This document shows positions 34,826 to 47,300 of a stretch of 64,000 nt of DNA, piece after piece. Position 1 is the first letter of the stretch, and each line of letters begins with the position of its first letter. The stretch is from Amphiduros pacificus (lineage: Eukaryota > Annelida > Polychaeta > Phyllodocida > Hesionidae): positions 10,538,501-10,602,500 of the forward strand of contig OX439008.1 in NCBI GenBank assembly GCA_949316495.1, in the 5' to 3' direction. The notes beneath the pieces were generated by a model. It was not told where the DNA came from and made no database searches. It saw only the letters and a list, made by a program, of their open reading frames with translations. The position numbers were made by a program, and so were the translations under genes.

Positions 34826-35984
34826 TAAGATGAGGGGGTAGCTTCCCCTTATCCTATGGCATTTATCTTGAGGGCACTCAGGGGGAACTATAGTATAAGA
34901 TCTGTAGTGACGTTGTCCTTGGCAACACTCCTGTCCCATTGTGAGAGCATTATCAATGCACAGGGCAAGAAATTTACCGATTCTTCTTCTGTATTGTTGA
35001 GATTCTCATATAGACAGGAAGGTTATTGCATTTCTTATATCTGTCCCAGGGAGCTGAAAGACGGGAATTTTAATTGTTGCAGTGATGGGGGAATTTTTCA
35101 GTCACTGTGTGTTCATTGACATTGATCATCTCCTCTGAAAAAATTATGGTGGAAAGTCTTAGCTATTAATAGGCAATAATTTTCAGGGGACCAATTCTAT
35201 CTCTTTAACTTAAGGGCCAGATTATGTTCCATTTCGTGATGATTTTTTTCTCGAAAATCTAACAGCTATCATTGAGTTGACAAATTAACATGACAAATTG
35301 GGGCCAAATTCAATATGTAACATGCATTTGATTGGTCAAAATTGTCATCTGCTCAGGTCTGCCTTTGTAAAGGATTTATTTGATCATTAAGTCAGCACAA
35401 GCTGACTTTATGTATTTGCTCCGTTTCCACCGTGTCCGCGGCCTCCGCCGTCACCGCTGCACTTTGTTTTCTTCATCATTCCTTTATTCTTGGACATAAG
35501 GACTAGATACTATAACATGATAATATGTAGGCCTGGGAAATTTTTTCATAGATTGTGATATTATGTAAATATATTGTAAATATATGTATCCTGTACAATA
35601 TGTTCATGATTTGGAGAATAATTTATGTAACTAGATTGCTTTGACCGACTCATAGCACAAAAGAGATTGACATTTGTGAGTTGGATAGTGCATGAACTTT
35701 TATGCATTAAATACTGTGCCGACTTCAGTTTTGTGCCACGCAGAAACTTTCTAGTTCATCAAGCAATTTCCAGAAATTGTTAAAAAAAAACAATGATCAG
35801 CATATTTCTGAGGCCATTGGCCTATGTTTTTTATTATGTCATACATTGATACTTCAGTCTGAGAGGCACCATAGCTTTGATTGATAAAACCTGTTAATAG
35901 TAGTTTGAAAAACATAAACCTAATCTAGTGTCTTGATAAATGCAATGATTATTTTAAGCAGGTATTGATCTGTACATTTGGGGA
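34826..35984. other. Spacer, no recognised gene
   Basis: A short hairpin GTCAGCACAAGCTGAC lies near 35391-35406. Otherwise nothing is recognised. Confidence 0.5.
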
Positions 35985-36372
35985 ATCTAGGCAGATATTA
36001 GCATATCCGGAATGTAGACAGATATTAACACAGGAGGAATGTAGACAGATATTAGCATATTGGAAATGTAGACAGATATTAGCATATTGGAAATGTAGGC
36101 AGAGATTAGCATATTTGAAATGTAGGCAGATATTAGCATATTGGAAATGTAGGCAGAGATTAGCATATTGGAAATGTAGGTAGATATTAGCATATTGGAA
36201 ATGTAGGCAGAGATTAGCATATTGGAAATGTAGGCAGAGATTAGCATATTGGAAATGTAGGCAGAGATTAGCATATTTGAAATGTAGGCAGAGATTAGCA
36301 TATTGGAAATGTAGGTAGATATTAGCATATTGGAAATGTAGGCAGATATTAGCATATTGGAAATGTAGGTAG
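35985..36372. repeat. 27-bp minisatellite, first block
   Basis: The unit is ATTAGCATATTGGAAATGTA plus GGCAGAT. On the minus strand it keeps ORFs open with a 9-residue repeat (ISAYISNML); considered non-coding. Confidence 0.95.
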
Positions 36373-36626
36373 ATACAGTGTATGAAATTTGAGTAAAAAA
36401 GTGTGTAGCCATAAGGGCTATGAAAGCTGTAAGTTCAAAGCCCTGAGTAAAAGTTTATAGCCATCGACTAATTTCATTGGTCAAAGGCACCCGATACTGA
36501 CCAATCAGAATTGTTCATATGGAATGCCTTCGGCTTGGTCCATGCTGAAGTCTGGCGCATCGAGGCTCTCTTTTCATACTACGCATTGACCACATTTGTG
36601 AAAGGAGACTGGTGTGCGATGTGACA

Positions 36627-37140
36627 GACATTAGCATATTGGAAATGTAGACAGACATTAGCACATTGAAAATGTAGGCAGATATTAACATATTGGAAAT
36701 GTAGACAGACATTAGCATATTGGAAATGTAGACAGACATTAGCATATTGGAAATGTAGACAGACATTAGCATATTGGAAATGTAGGCATACATTAGCATA
36801 TTGGAAATGTAGACAGACATTAGCATATTGGAAATGTAGACAGACATTAGCACATTGAAAATGTAGGCAGATATTAACATATTGGAAATGTAGACAGACA
36901 TTAGCATATTGGAAATGTAGACAGACATTAGCATATTGGAAATGTAGACAGACATTAGCATATTGGAAATGTAGGCATACATTAGCATATTGGAAATGTA
37001 GACAGACATTAGCATATTGGAAATGTAGACAGACATTAGCATATTAGGAATGCAGGCAGATATTAGCATATTAGGACTGTAGGCAGATATTAACACATTA
37101 GGAATTTAGGCATATATTAGCATATTAGGAATGTAGACAG
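36627..37140. repeat. 27-bp minisatellite, second block, with 189-bp higher-order repeat
   Basis: The same unit as the first block, mostly as CAGACATTAGCATATTGG. A seven-unit series including the variant CACATTGAAAATG and the AACATATTGG unit occurs twice (about 36657 and 36846), a higher-order period of 189 bp. Unique DNA at 36373-36626 separates the blocks. Confidence 0.9.
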
Positions 37141-37960
37141 ATCTCTATTGTTATATTTCGAGGGGATGGTAATTATCACTTGAGATAACAACTCAGGAAC
37201 ATACTCAGAATTAATGTCCGGCATTTATGGATTACCTGGATACATTGAAAGATAATAACCTCGTCATCAAACAGTCTCATCTAAGATATATATACTGAGT
37301 ACATATCAGTTACAGATAAGATGATATGTGAGTCAAGAGCTTGGTTCTCTGCTTTGACCAGCCTGTGTCAATGGAACACATTTTGTCAACCAGATGTGTG
37401 TATGGCACTCATAGTATTATTAAGGTTATTTTAAAAGATGTTTTTGTAAAACACTGACCAAAAATAGGAAATATTTTGAAAAGCCTAATTTGAATTGAAA
37501 TTATTTTATAGAACTTTTTAATTTCAGATAAAAGTGGAAATATTTTACTATATATTATTTGAATGAATAAATATATCAGAAATATAGTACTTAAATTTGG
37601 GAAGTGACTTGATCATACTTTTGAGTATCTTTCATAGGATTATGATATAATACTGTTTATCTGTTGATTAAGTTGAGAGTAAACTGGTGAGACAGACATA
37701 TAAGGAAGGCTACTTTCGGAGTGGTGTGTGTGTGTGTCGTGACTTGGCCCCGCTGACTTAACCTATTTAGGTACATCCTGGTCAACGACCGTAGCCTCAA
37801 TGACCATGTTTGGTCATCATGTGCCAATTTTATATCTTTACAATGTTCATAAAGTAAATTGAGCTCTAACATAAGCCTCTGTCTGGAAGTGTGAACCCCC
37901 AGATATCCCCAGGAATATCTTCCAACCGGCAAGCTAACATTGTGGGTCTTTGCACCTGAG
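37141..37960. other. Spacer upstream of the thymosin coding exon
   Basis: AT-rich, with a short (GT)n tract near 37724-37737. No exon is recognised. Confidence 0.5.
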
Positions 37961-38333
37961 AATTTGTACTTTTGTTATTTTTTTTATAATATCATGCTTA
38001 CAGAATGACATATATTGACATGTTTATTTTCAGGGATACATCATCACCATGGCAATTTGTACTTTTGTTATTTTTTTTATAATATCATGCTTACAGAATG
38101 ACATATATTGACATGTTTATTTTCAGTGATACATCATCACCATGGCAATTTGTACTTTTGTTATTTTTTTTTATAATATTATGCTTACAGAATGACATAT
38201 ATTGACATGTTTATTTTCAGGGATACATCATCACCATGGCAATTTGTACTTTTGTTATTTTTTTTATAATATCATGCTTACAGAATGACATATATTGACA
38301 TGTTTATTTTCAGTGATACATCATCACCATGGC
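37961..38333 (+). repeat. Four tandem copies of the thymosin splice acceptor and start codon
   Basis: A 93-94-bp unit occurs four times. Each copy contains a pyrimidine-rich tract, a TTATTTTCAG acceptor (AG at 38032-38033, 38125-38126, 38219-38220, 38312-38313) and CATCATCACCATGGC with an ATG (38049, 38142, 38236, 38329). Only the last ATG continues into the thymosin coding sequence; the earlier three read MAICTFVIFFI and reach a stop within about 20 codons. Confidence 0.95.
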
Positions 38334-41300
38334 AACTCCACAGTCTCCCAAGATTCCATCAGCTATTGGCAGCTCTATCTCAGGGTTTGATGCCTCCAAA
38401 CTGAAGCATGCCGACACACAGGAGAAAAACCCTCTGCCCACCAAAGAAGGTACGTAGCAAAGTCACACAAAATTACATAGTTAAAAGTTATTTCAGTTCA
38501 ATTCTCACTCTTGTTGTGAGCCATTATTTTATGACAGACAATGACAGAATGTCAGGATACTGGCAAAATATTTATAAAGGATTTAAAGTCGCTATGAGAG
38601 ATAACTTTAATAGATCTTTGCCTCTCTATCAAGATTTGTGGAATTTGGTTTGAACATTGTATTCAGGCCCCATGGAATCATTGTGATGTACAGAGTGCAG
38701 AGAGCCTTTCAGCCGAGTACAAGCCTTTCAGCAAAGTTTGAATAGTTTGACAACTTGTTGGCACAACTCTAGAAACCACGGAGGGTTCTACATTGATATC
38801 TTTCCATAGAATTGGCATGATATAACAAATAGAACATTTTGGGGTCTGTAAAATATTTTTACAGACCTTGGCGTGAAGGATTAAGGTCACTGCCCCAGGA
38901 GGGTGGATAGACTGCCTAGATACACTGACCCATCATAACTGCTGGGCCATAATATTAAATATTGAAAATATTAGAAATATTAGATAATATAACCAGAGCC
39001 AGTCCATACTTGTTTCAATGCTCAAACCCCTCCAGGGTGAATCAATAGATAGGGAATAGATAAGAAATAGATCGGGAATAGATATAGAATAGATTGGGAA
39101 TCAACAGGGAATGGATAAAGAATAGGTAGAGAATAGATCAGGAATAGATAGAGAATATGAATATGTGGAATAGACATCAGTTTTCTGGGGGTTTTGGGGG
39201 TTTTTTTTCTGGGTTTAGCCACATTTGATTTGTTTGTATTAACAACGCACTTTTATGGTTATATCAGCATGCCAGATATTCACCTTTCTGCACCATGCAG
39301 AATGACCAAAATATTTGTCTGAGCCTCAAATCCAGTGTTTGATAGAATTGACCTGGCTTTACATGGGCTAAGTTATGATGTGAAGACCAGTCTATTGGCA
39401 ATATAGACAGCCATTATCATACTCCAGTGCCTGCACTTGTTTGGGTAAGTCTTAATATCTGGAACCTTTGCCAACTCATATCATGAAAATACCCAGACTA
39501 GGTCACTACAGTGTTTAGAGTAATGCCCTCCTGCTATTTCCCCATTTAGATAATGACCTTGTAAATGAATGAGACAAAGTATCTCCTAAATCTGTCAAAA
39601 AGCATTACCACTGGTGAATCACTTGCTTTGAATTTTTTTCCTAAAATGCAAAGTTTTACTGGTTGTATGTATTCTCATAAATATGATTACAACAGGGTTT
39701 TTATTCTGACATTCACCATAACAATAGACCCATTGTTTGGGCAAAAAAAAACACAGGCTACAAAGTGAAAACTACATGGCACAAGGGATGTTTACTGCAT
39801 GGCTTATTTCATGGTGTACAAATGTGGTGTGAAAAATTAATCTACTCTGAAGTTTATTGGCTGTTATTCAGGCTGAAGTTTGAATAATTAGACAGTTGAA
39901 GTGACCCAAAAATGTACTTTGAAATCTAAAACCTTGCTTGTTATTTTTAGTGTTTTTAGGTTGCAAGATGATAATAATAGTGTTTTCTTTAAGGTTTTTA
40001 CATTTAATACTCTGGAAGGCCCAGTACTTTATCTAGTGTCATCTACAGGTGAAAATAGCAAATTGATTAAGAAGGCCTCTCGTCTTACAGGAAAACATTT
40101 AAATAAACAATGTCTTGTGCATGTAACACAGGGGAATAAATTGATCACAATGATTATCTAACCCAGATTTAAATGGACAAATGGACATCAAGATTCCTGC
40201 TTCATGTTCTTTGTTTCCCCATATACACTAAATTTTAACATTGTTCCTGAAGATATGACATATATCTCACCTAGGGGTCATCATTTATCAGGCAAATACC
40301 CATCAAGTCCTGGTTCTGGACATTTGAGCGCCAATCTTCATCTGGCCATGTAAGATTAGCATATGTCCCATACAGAGCCTCTCACCCCATACAGGGGTCT
40401 CTGGAAGGGCTCTGAGGGCATATCTGGCACAGTTTGGGGAGGGGTGCTGATGGGATATCTGGCACAGTCTGGGGAGGGGTGCTGATGGGATATCTGGCAC
40501 AGTCTGGGGAGGGGTGCTGATGGGATATCTGGCACAGTCTGGGGAGGGGTGCTGATGGGATATCTGGCACAGTCTGGGGAGGGGCTCTGAGGGGATATCT
40601 TGCACAGTCTGGGATGGGCTCTGAGGGGATATCTGGTGCAGTCTGGGAGGGGCTCTGAGGGGATATCTGGCACAGTCTGGGAGGGGCTCTGAGGGGATAT
40701 CTTGCACAGTCTGGGATGGGCTCTGAGGGGATATCTGGTACAGTCTGGGAGGGGCTCTGAGGGGATATCTGGTACAGTTTGTGAAGGGTTTTGAAGGGAT
40801 ATCTCGCATAGTCTGGGAAGGGGCTCTGATGGGATATCTGGCACAGTCTGGGGAGGGGCTCTGGATGGGATGTCTGGCACAGTCTGGAGAGGGGCTCTGA
40901 GGGGATATCTGGTACAGTTTGTGAAGGGTTTTGAAGGGATATCTCGCATAGTCTGGGAAGGGGCTCTGATGGGATATCTAGCACAGTCTGGGGAGGGGCT
41001 CTGGATGGGATACCTGGCACAGTCTGGGGAGGGGCTCTGGGTGGATAGATGTGAGGTCAAGGCCTTGCATGACCGCATCAAAGTTGTTGAAACTTGCAAA
41101 TGAAACTTGCAAATTAATGAAACTTGCAAATTAAACTCTCATAATAGAACTGACTGTCCCTTCATATCAGCCCAGATATTTATTGATGGGTATGGAACTA
41201 TATGGTTTGTGAAGCAAAGAAATTAATCACCTAAATAGCTCGTCTTAAAATTTAACACTCATATGGTGTTTTGGAAACCCCTTAAAAACTTCATAAAAAA

Positions 41301-44300
41301 ACTCATCTAAAGAAATATTGTAGCTTATATTCAAGAAGTGATATCCTTATTGAGATCTTAAAATCATTTTTCATCAGTCGCATACCACCTCTGTGAAAAT
41401 ACATTGTTTTCTGTGGCCAAGAATTCCACATATGAGCATGCAGTTATCATACAGCTGTGTATTTGGTTGGCTCTTGTAAATGTTCATGCACAATAACACA
41501 AATATACAAGAGTATATATGTGTACTTGCCAATTTCAAATGTTCAAAGGTAATTAGAAATGCATCATTTATAATTTACATAAATAGGAGGGGGGTGGATA
41601 TTGGAAAATTATCTCCCTGATATCAGCCTTGCCCAATAAGGAAAATTAGGATTTTTCACTTGATCCTCTGTTTAAGATTAATGATCCATCCCTCATTTGT
41701 TGTTGTGCTCGCTTTCTAATCATACCAATGACACCGATTGCCTATGTCATTACACATATGACCAGTGATATTTAAACAGAGATTGGAAACAGCAGGTCTG
41801 CCACTAGGTGTCAGCGCGGTGCACCATGCAACTCAGATGTGCAACGGTTGCAGATCAGCGATAAATAGATTTGCATTTATCACAGTCTTCCATTCTTGAT
41901 TTAATTAACGTACGGTTAACATAGATATGTGATAAGTAAGTAATTCTCGTCATAATTTTTTGCAAAAAAGACATATTTGTACAAGTCCATGTGTGGACCT
42001 AGGTCCTTGTTATAGGGCTAAATGTGGTATTTACCGAGATCGGTTTGCCTGAGTGATAATGCAGAACTTCAGCTTGTTTCCAATCTCTGTATTAAATGTC
42101 TCTAATATGACAAAATATTTGACTCGGTGCCTGGCTGCTAAGAAAAAGCTTGCACTGGTTCCATACCAGGCTCTGCATTACTTTGTATGGACCAGACCTG
42201 ATTTACTATGGAGAGTTTGATATTGTGTGACAAGAATCACATCATGAACAAATTGCTCCTTTGAGTTTTTCCAAGCCACTATATGTGTCTCATATGATTT
42301 GTCTGTCATGACCATAAAGGCTTCATACAAGTGATAAAATCACCCAAGTGTTATAAATATGTGTCATAAATCAAATCAAATAATCTGGACACAACCTTAT
42401 CATGAGTGTCAGTACTATTAGGTTAGGATATAATCTCTGTGTATTCTGGCTGACCCGCTAACATGTTGACTAAAGCACACCAGAAAGGTCACTGAGATTA
42501 TACTCTTGAAATAAACCAACGGTTCTTGTTTCCTATGTGAGTCAGAAGTTGTTTCATAAGTGGAAAGTACAATAGTCGAGGAGCTGACCTAGTTCTCAAA
42601 TATCTATAAAAGTACCAAGTATTTCCAAGATTTTTTAGAATCATAATTGTTTGTGAGGGGAAGATAACATGAGAGAATAGAGAAAACCCATCATTCAGTG
42701 AGTTCTGGATCCAATGAAGCAGGATGTATAGCTGGGGCTTTCCTGGTGTGGTGGGTAACTCAAGGTCAGGGGTTCTGTCAAGGTCGTGTCAGCTTGGTAA
42801 TGAAACCATCTTAATATTCATGTCAAGTTTGTCCAATGAGGCTACTTGGTGCACGCATGTGTTTTTGCAGAAAGTTATATTACAAAGTCTCAGTAGGGGG
42901 GACTTATTAGCATAAATAACTGGTAGAACTGACTACCACAGCCCCAGACTCCATATTGGACATTTATTCATGATCAGATGACAGCTAAATAAATTACAGC
43001 ATTCATGTGCCAGAACAAACAATGAGAACAAATATATTAAAGTACATGCATGCCTAACCTTACCAAATTGAATTGGCCTGTATCCCAATGGGATGCAGAG
43101 TGTTTGCAAATCAGTTTCCATAGCTCCCAATCAGTTTCCATAGCTCCCAAACCTTTTCAGTTGTCCAAATACCAGCCATAGTAAATGCATGATGCATGCA
43201 AGTAGCCAAGGATGAGCTAGGAATGAGCTAGGGTCAGGCCAGGGGTGAGCTAGGAATGAGTCTGGGGTGAGCTACGAATGAGCCAGGGATGAGCTTGGGA
43301 TGATCTGTGAATGAGCCAGGTGTGAGCTAGGAATGAGCCAAGGATGAGCTACGAATGAGCCAGGGATGAGCTACGAATGAGTCAGGGATGAGCTACGAAT
43401 GAGCCAGGGATGAGCTACGAATGAGCCAGGGATGAGCTTGGGATGATCTGTGAATGAGCCAGGGGTGAGCTAGGAATGAGCCAGGGATGAGCTACGAATG
43501 AGCCAGGGATGAGCTACGAATGAGTCAGGGATGAGCTACGAATGAGCCAGGGATGAGCTACGAATGAGCCAGGAATGAGCTTGGGGTGATCTGTGAATGA
43601 GCTGGGGATGAGCCAAGGGTGAGCTAGGAATGAGCTGGGGATGAGCCAGGAGTGATCTGTAAATGAGCCAGTGATGAGTTAGGAGTGAAACAGGAGTGAG
43701 CCAGGGATGGGTTAGGAATGAGCCAGTGATGAGCCAAGAGTGTTCTGTAAATGAGCCAGTGATGAGCTCGGAGTGAGCCAGGGATAGGTTAGGAATAAGC
43801 CAAGGATGAGCTAGGACTGTCAAGGGTGAGCTTGGAGTGAGCCAAGGATGACCTAGGACTGGCAAGGGTGAGCTTGGAGTGAGCCAGGAATGAGCCAAGG
43901 ATGACCTAGGACTGGCAAGGATGAGCTAGGAGTGAGCCAGGAATGAGCCAAGGATGAGCTAGGAGTGAGCCAGGAATGAGCCAAGGATGACCTAGGACTG
44001 GCAAGGGTGAGCTTGGAGTGAGCCAGGAATGAGCCAAGGATGACCTAGGACTGGCAAGGGTGAGCTTGGAGTGAGCCAGGAATGAGTCAAAGATGACCTA
44101 GGACTGGCAAGGGTGAGCTTGGAGTGAGCCAAGGATGACCTAGGACTGGCAGGGATGAGCTTGGAGTGAGCCAGGAATGAGCCAAGGATAACCTAGGACT
44201 GGCAAGGGTGGGTTTGGAGTGAGCCAGGAATGAGCCAAGGATGAGCTAGGACTGGCAAGGGTGAGCTTGGAGTGAGCCAGGAATGAGCCAAGGATGAGCT

Positions 44301-47300
44301 AGGACTGGCAAGGGTGAGCTTGGAGTGAGCTCAGCTTGTGGGGGAGGCCATTAAGTGCTGTCACAGGTGTTATCTCTGACAATGACTGCACACAGCTCAT
44401 GAACTCCAAAATACTCACATCAATGCCAACAGACAGCAAAAACAATTCAGGAGAAAATAATCTTAATACTGAAATACACGAAGAACAAAAAAGTCCTTGC
44501 CATATTTTTCAATAAAGAGGGATTATCTCAGGTAAATCTCATAAATCTCTGTAACTCTGCTGATGATCCCTTTAATCTATGGATCCATACTAAAGGTTGA
44601 CGGTGACATCAGGGACAAGTTGTAAAATCCCTGATTTTATATTGATTAAAAATGTAAAATATATCTTGCATATATAATCAATATAAAATCAGGGATTTTA
44701 CATTGTGACTATTCTGAGTTTGAGTTTGAACATGAGTTTGGTTTTGCTTAGTAAACTTATAGACCTTGGTGTTCCTTTGTTTTCACATCAAAACTGAGTC
44801 AGGTAACCCATAGATGAGATCAATATCCATGCAGACACATATCTGGATATTACCACTGGATCAGAAATAATCCGGGATTATACAGCCCCACCAATCTTAG
44901 TTTATCAGGTAATCTGGTATGCAATTCAAATTGACAGAACAATATTGCTACTTTGTTTACATCTTGCATTTTCCCTTGACCAGGGATTTAAAGATATGAG
45001 AATATCACTCTGTTGAGATATTTTATGTTCATGAATGGCAAAGAACAGCTCTGTTTAAGATTGTTGATGGTGTGGACTATTATATGCTGAACCCCTTTCC
45101 CAGGCAAAGGTTGATGTCAAGAGGGTCTTGTCCACCGCAAAGGTTGATGTCAAGAGGGTCTTGGCCACCACAAAGGTTGATGTCAAGATGGTCTTGTTCA
45201 CCGCAAAGGTTGAAGTCAAGATGGGTTTTGCCATCACAACTTTAGGTTGATGTCAAGATGGTCTTGTCCAATGCAAAGGTTGATGTCAAGATGGTCTTGT
45301 CCACTGCAAAGGTTGTTGTCAAGATGGTCTTGGCCACCACAAAGGTTGATGTCAAGATGGTCTTGTCCACTGCAAAGGTTGATGTCAAGATGGTCTTGGC
45401 CACCACATAGGTTGATGTCAAGATGGTCTTAGCCACCACAAAGGTTGATGTCAAGATGGTCTTGTCCACAGCAAAGGTTGATGTCAAGATGGACTTGTCC
45501 ACTGCAAAGGTTGATGTCAAGAGGGTCTTGTCCACCGCAAAGGTTGATGTCAAGAGGGTCTTGTCCACCACAAAGGTTGATGTCAAGATGGTCTTGGCCA
45601 CCACAAAGATTGATGTCGAGATGGTCTTGGCCACCACAAAGGTTGATGTCAAGATGGTCTTGGCCACCACAAAGGTTGATGTCAAGATGGTCATGCTGAG
45701 TCTTGTATATCCTCTCCAGGTGCCCAATGATACCGCACAGAAGGAATCCTGTAATAATACTATTAGTTTGAACAAATTCTTGCAATTTGATAATGGTCTT
45801 AATATTACTTGCTGTGTAGATATCAAAGATGAGAAGACGCTTAAAAACTTTATTTCGGATGTGGAACATTTCCCAAAGACAAAATTGCACCGTACTCTAA
45901 CGCAAGAGAAGCAGGTGTTGCCTGATTCACCAAGTGAGTGATAATACAGGTGATGGAAATAATGACTAACTTAAATCTTCACGCAGGGTGTCAAGGTTTG
46001 TTGGGGAATGAAAGAAAAATAAATTTCTGTAATTTTGGTGTAATACGCCATTTTAAAAACTTATCTAATCTTCCATGTAATATTTGAAAGTTGTTATTTG
46101 GTGCTTTAACAGAAAGGTTTGGTTAACTCGCTCTCCTGGTTTTAAACATAACATTTGTTTAATTTATGCATATGCTAAACTTTAATAGCTTTAATATCGG
46201 TGCAGTCAGTTTTCTGTCTGATACACTGCTTGGGAGCAATAGATAGATAGATATGATAGAGTGATATAAGAGGGTGATATAAGAGGGTGATATGATAGTG
46301 ATATGAGAGGGTGATATAAGAGGATGATATAAGAGGGTGATGATAGAGGGTGATATGATAGAGTGATATAAGAGAGTGATATGAGAGGGTGATATAAGAG
46401 GGTGATGATAGAGGGTGATATCAGAGGGTGATATCAGAGGATGATATCAGAGGATGATATCAGAGGATGATATGTGTTGATATTAGAAGGTAATATTTTA
46501 TTATACTTGATGATAGGAGGTCACAATATATGGCGATATGAGGATTTTTGTTATTATCATTTGTTTGTTTCAGCTCTGGCTCAGGAGAAGACAGAAGAGG
46601 AAATGAGAAGTGGAATCGAGGGATTCACAAAGGACAAACTTCACCACGTTGAGGTGGAAGAGAAGAACCCACTGCCCGGAGCTGATGGTCAGTACCAGAT
46701 ATAGACACCTTGTACATTAGGCTGTAGTGATCTCAGGTTATTGGTATATACATATCAATGTGTCACCAGTTATGTTTAACACTGAAATGGTCACCTGTTA
46801 TATTAACAAAATAGACATGTTTGGTACAGAATGGATCTGACCTTCCACCTCTGACAAGGTCTCGGACAAGGTGTTAAAGTGAACTTGACAAGGCATTAGA
46901 CTAGATTTAGGTCTCTGACAAGGCATTAGAATAAATTTAGGTCTCTGACAGGGCATTAGACTAGATTTAGGCCTCTGACAAGGCATTAGACTAGATTTAG
47001 GTCTCTGACAAGGCATTAGAGTAGATTTAGGTCTCTGACAGGGCATTAGACTAGATTTAGATCTCTGACAGGGCATTTGACTAGATTTAGGTCTCTGACA
47101 AGGCATTTGACTAGATTTAGGTCTCTGACAGGGCATTTGACTAGATTTTGGTCTCTGACAAGGCATTAGAGTAGATTTAGGTCTCTGACAGGGCATTAGA
47201 CTAGATTTAGATCTCTGACAGGGCATTTGACTAGATTTAGGTCTCTGACAAGGCATTTGACTAGATTTAGGTCTCTGACAGGGCATTTGACTAGATTTTG

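Noticed and set aside
35965-37096. Minus-strand ORFs of 141 and 193 codons with a 9-residue repeat
   Set aside because: 27-bp minisatellite; peptide repeat simply mirrors the DNA unit and no flanking coding sequence exists.
36627-37140. CRISPR-like regular repeat
   Set aside because: Units are contiguous with no unique spacers, and the DNA is eukaryotic.
40303-41129. Minus-strand ORFs of 168-257 codons resembling a proline-rich protein
   Set aside because: 35-bp array; the same peptides appear in all three frames.
45242-45941. Plus-strand 172-codon ORF running into thymosin exon 2
   Set aside because: The array part is a 33-bp minisatellite; exon 2 itself starts at the acceptor before 45820, in the phase shared by all other repeats.
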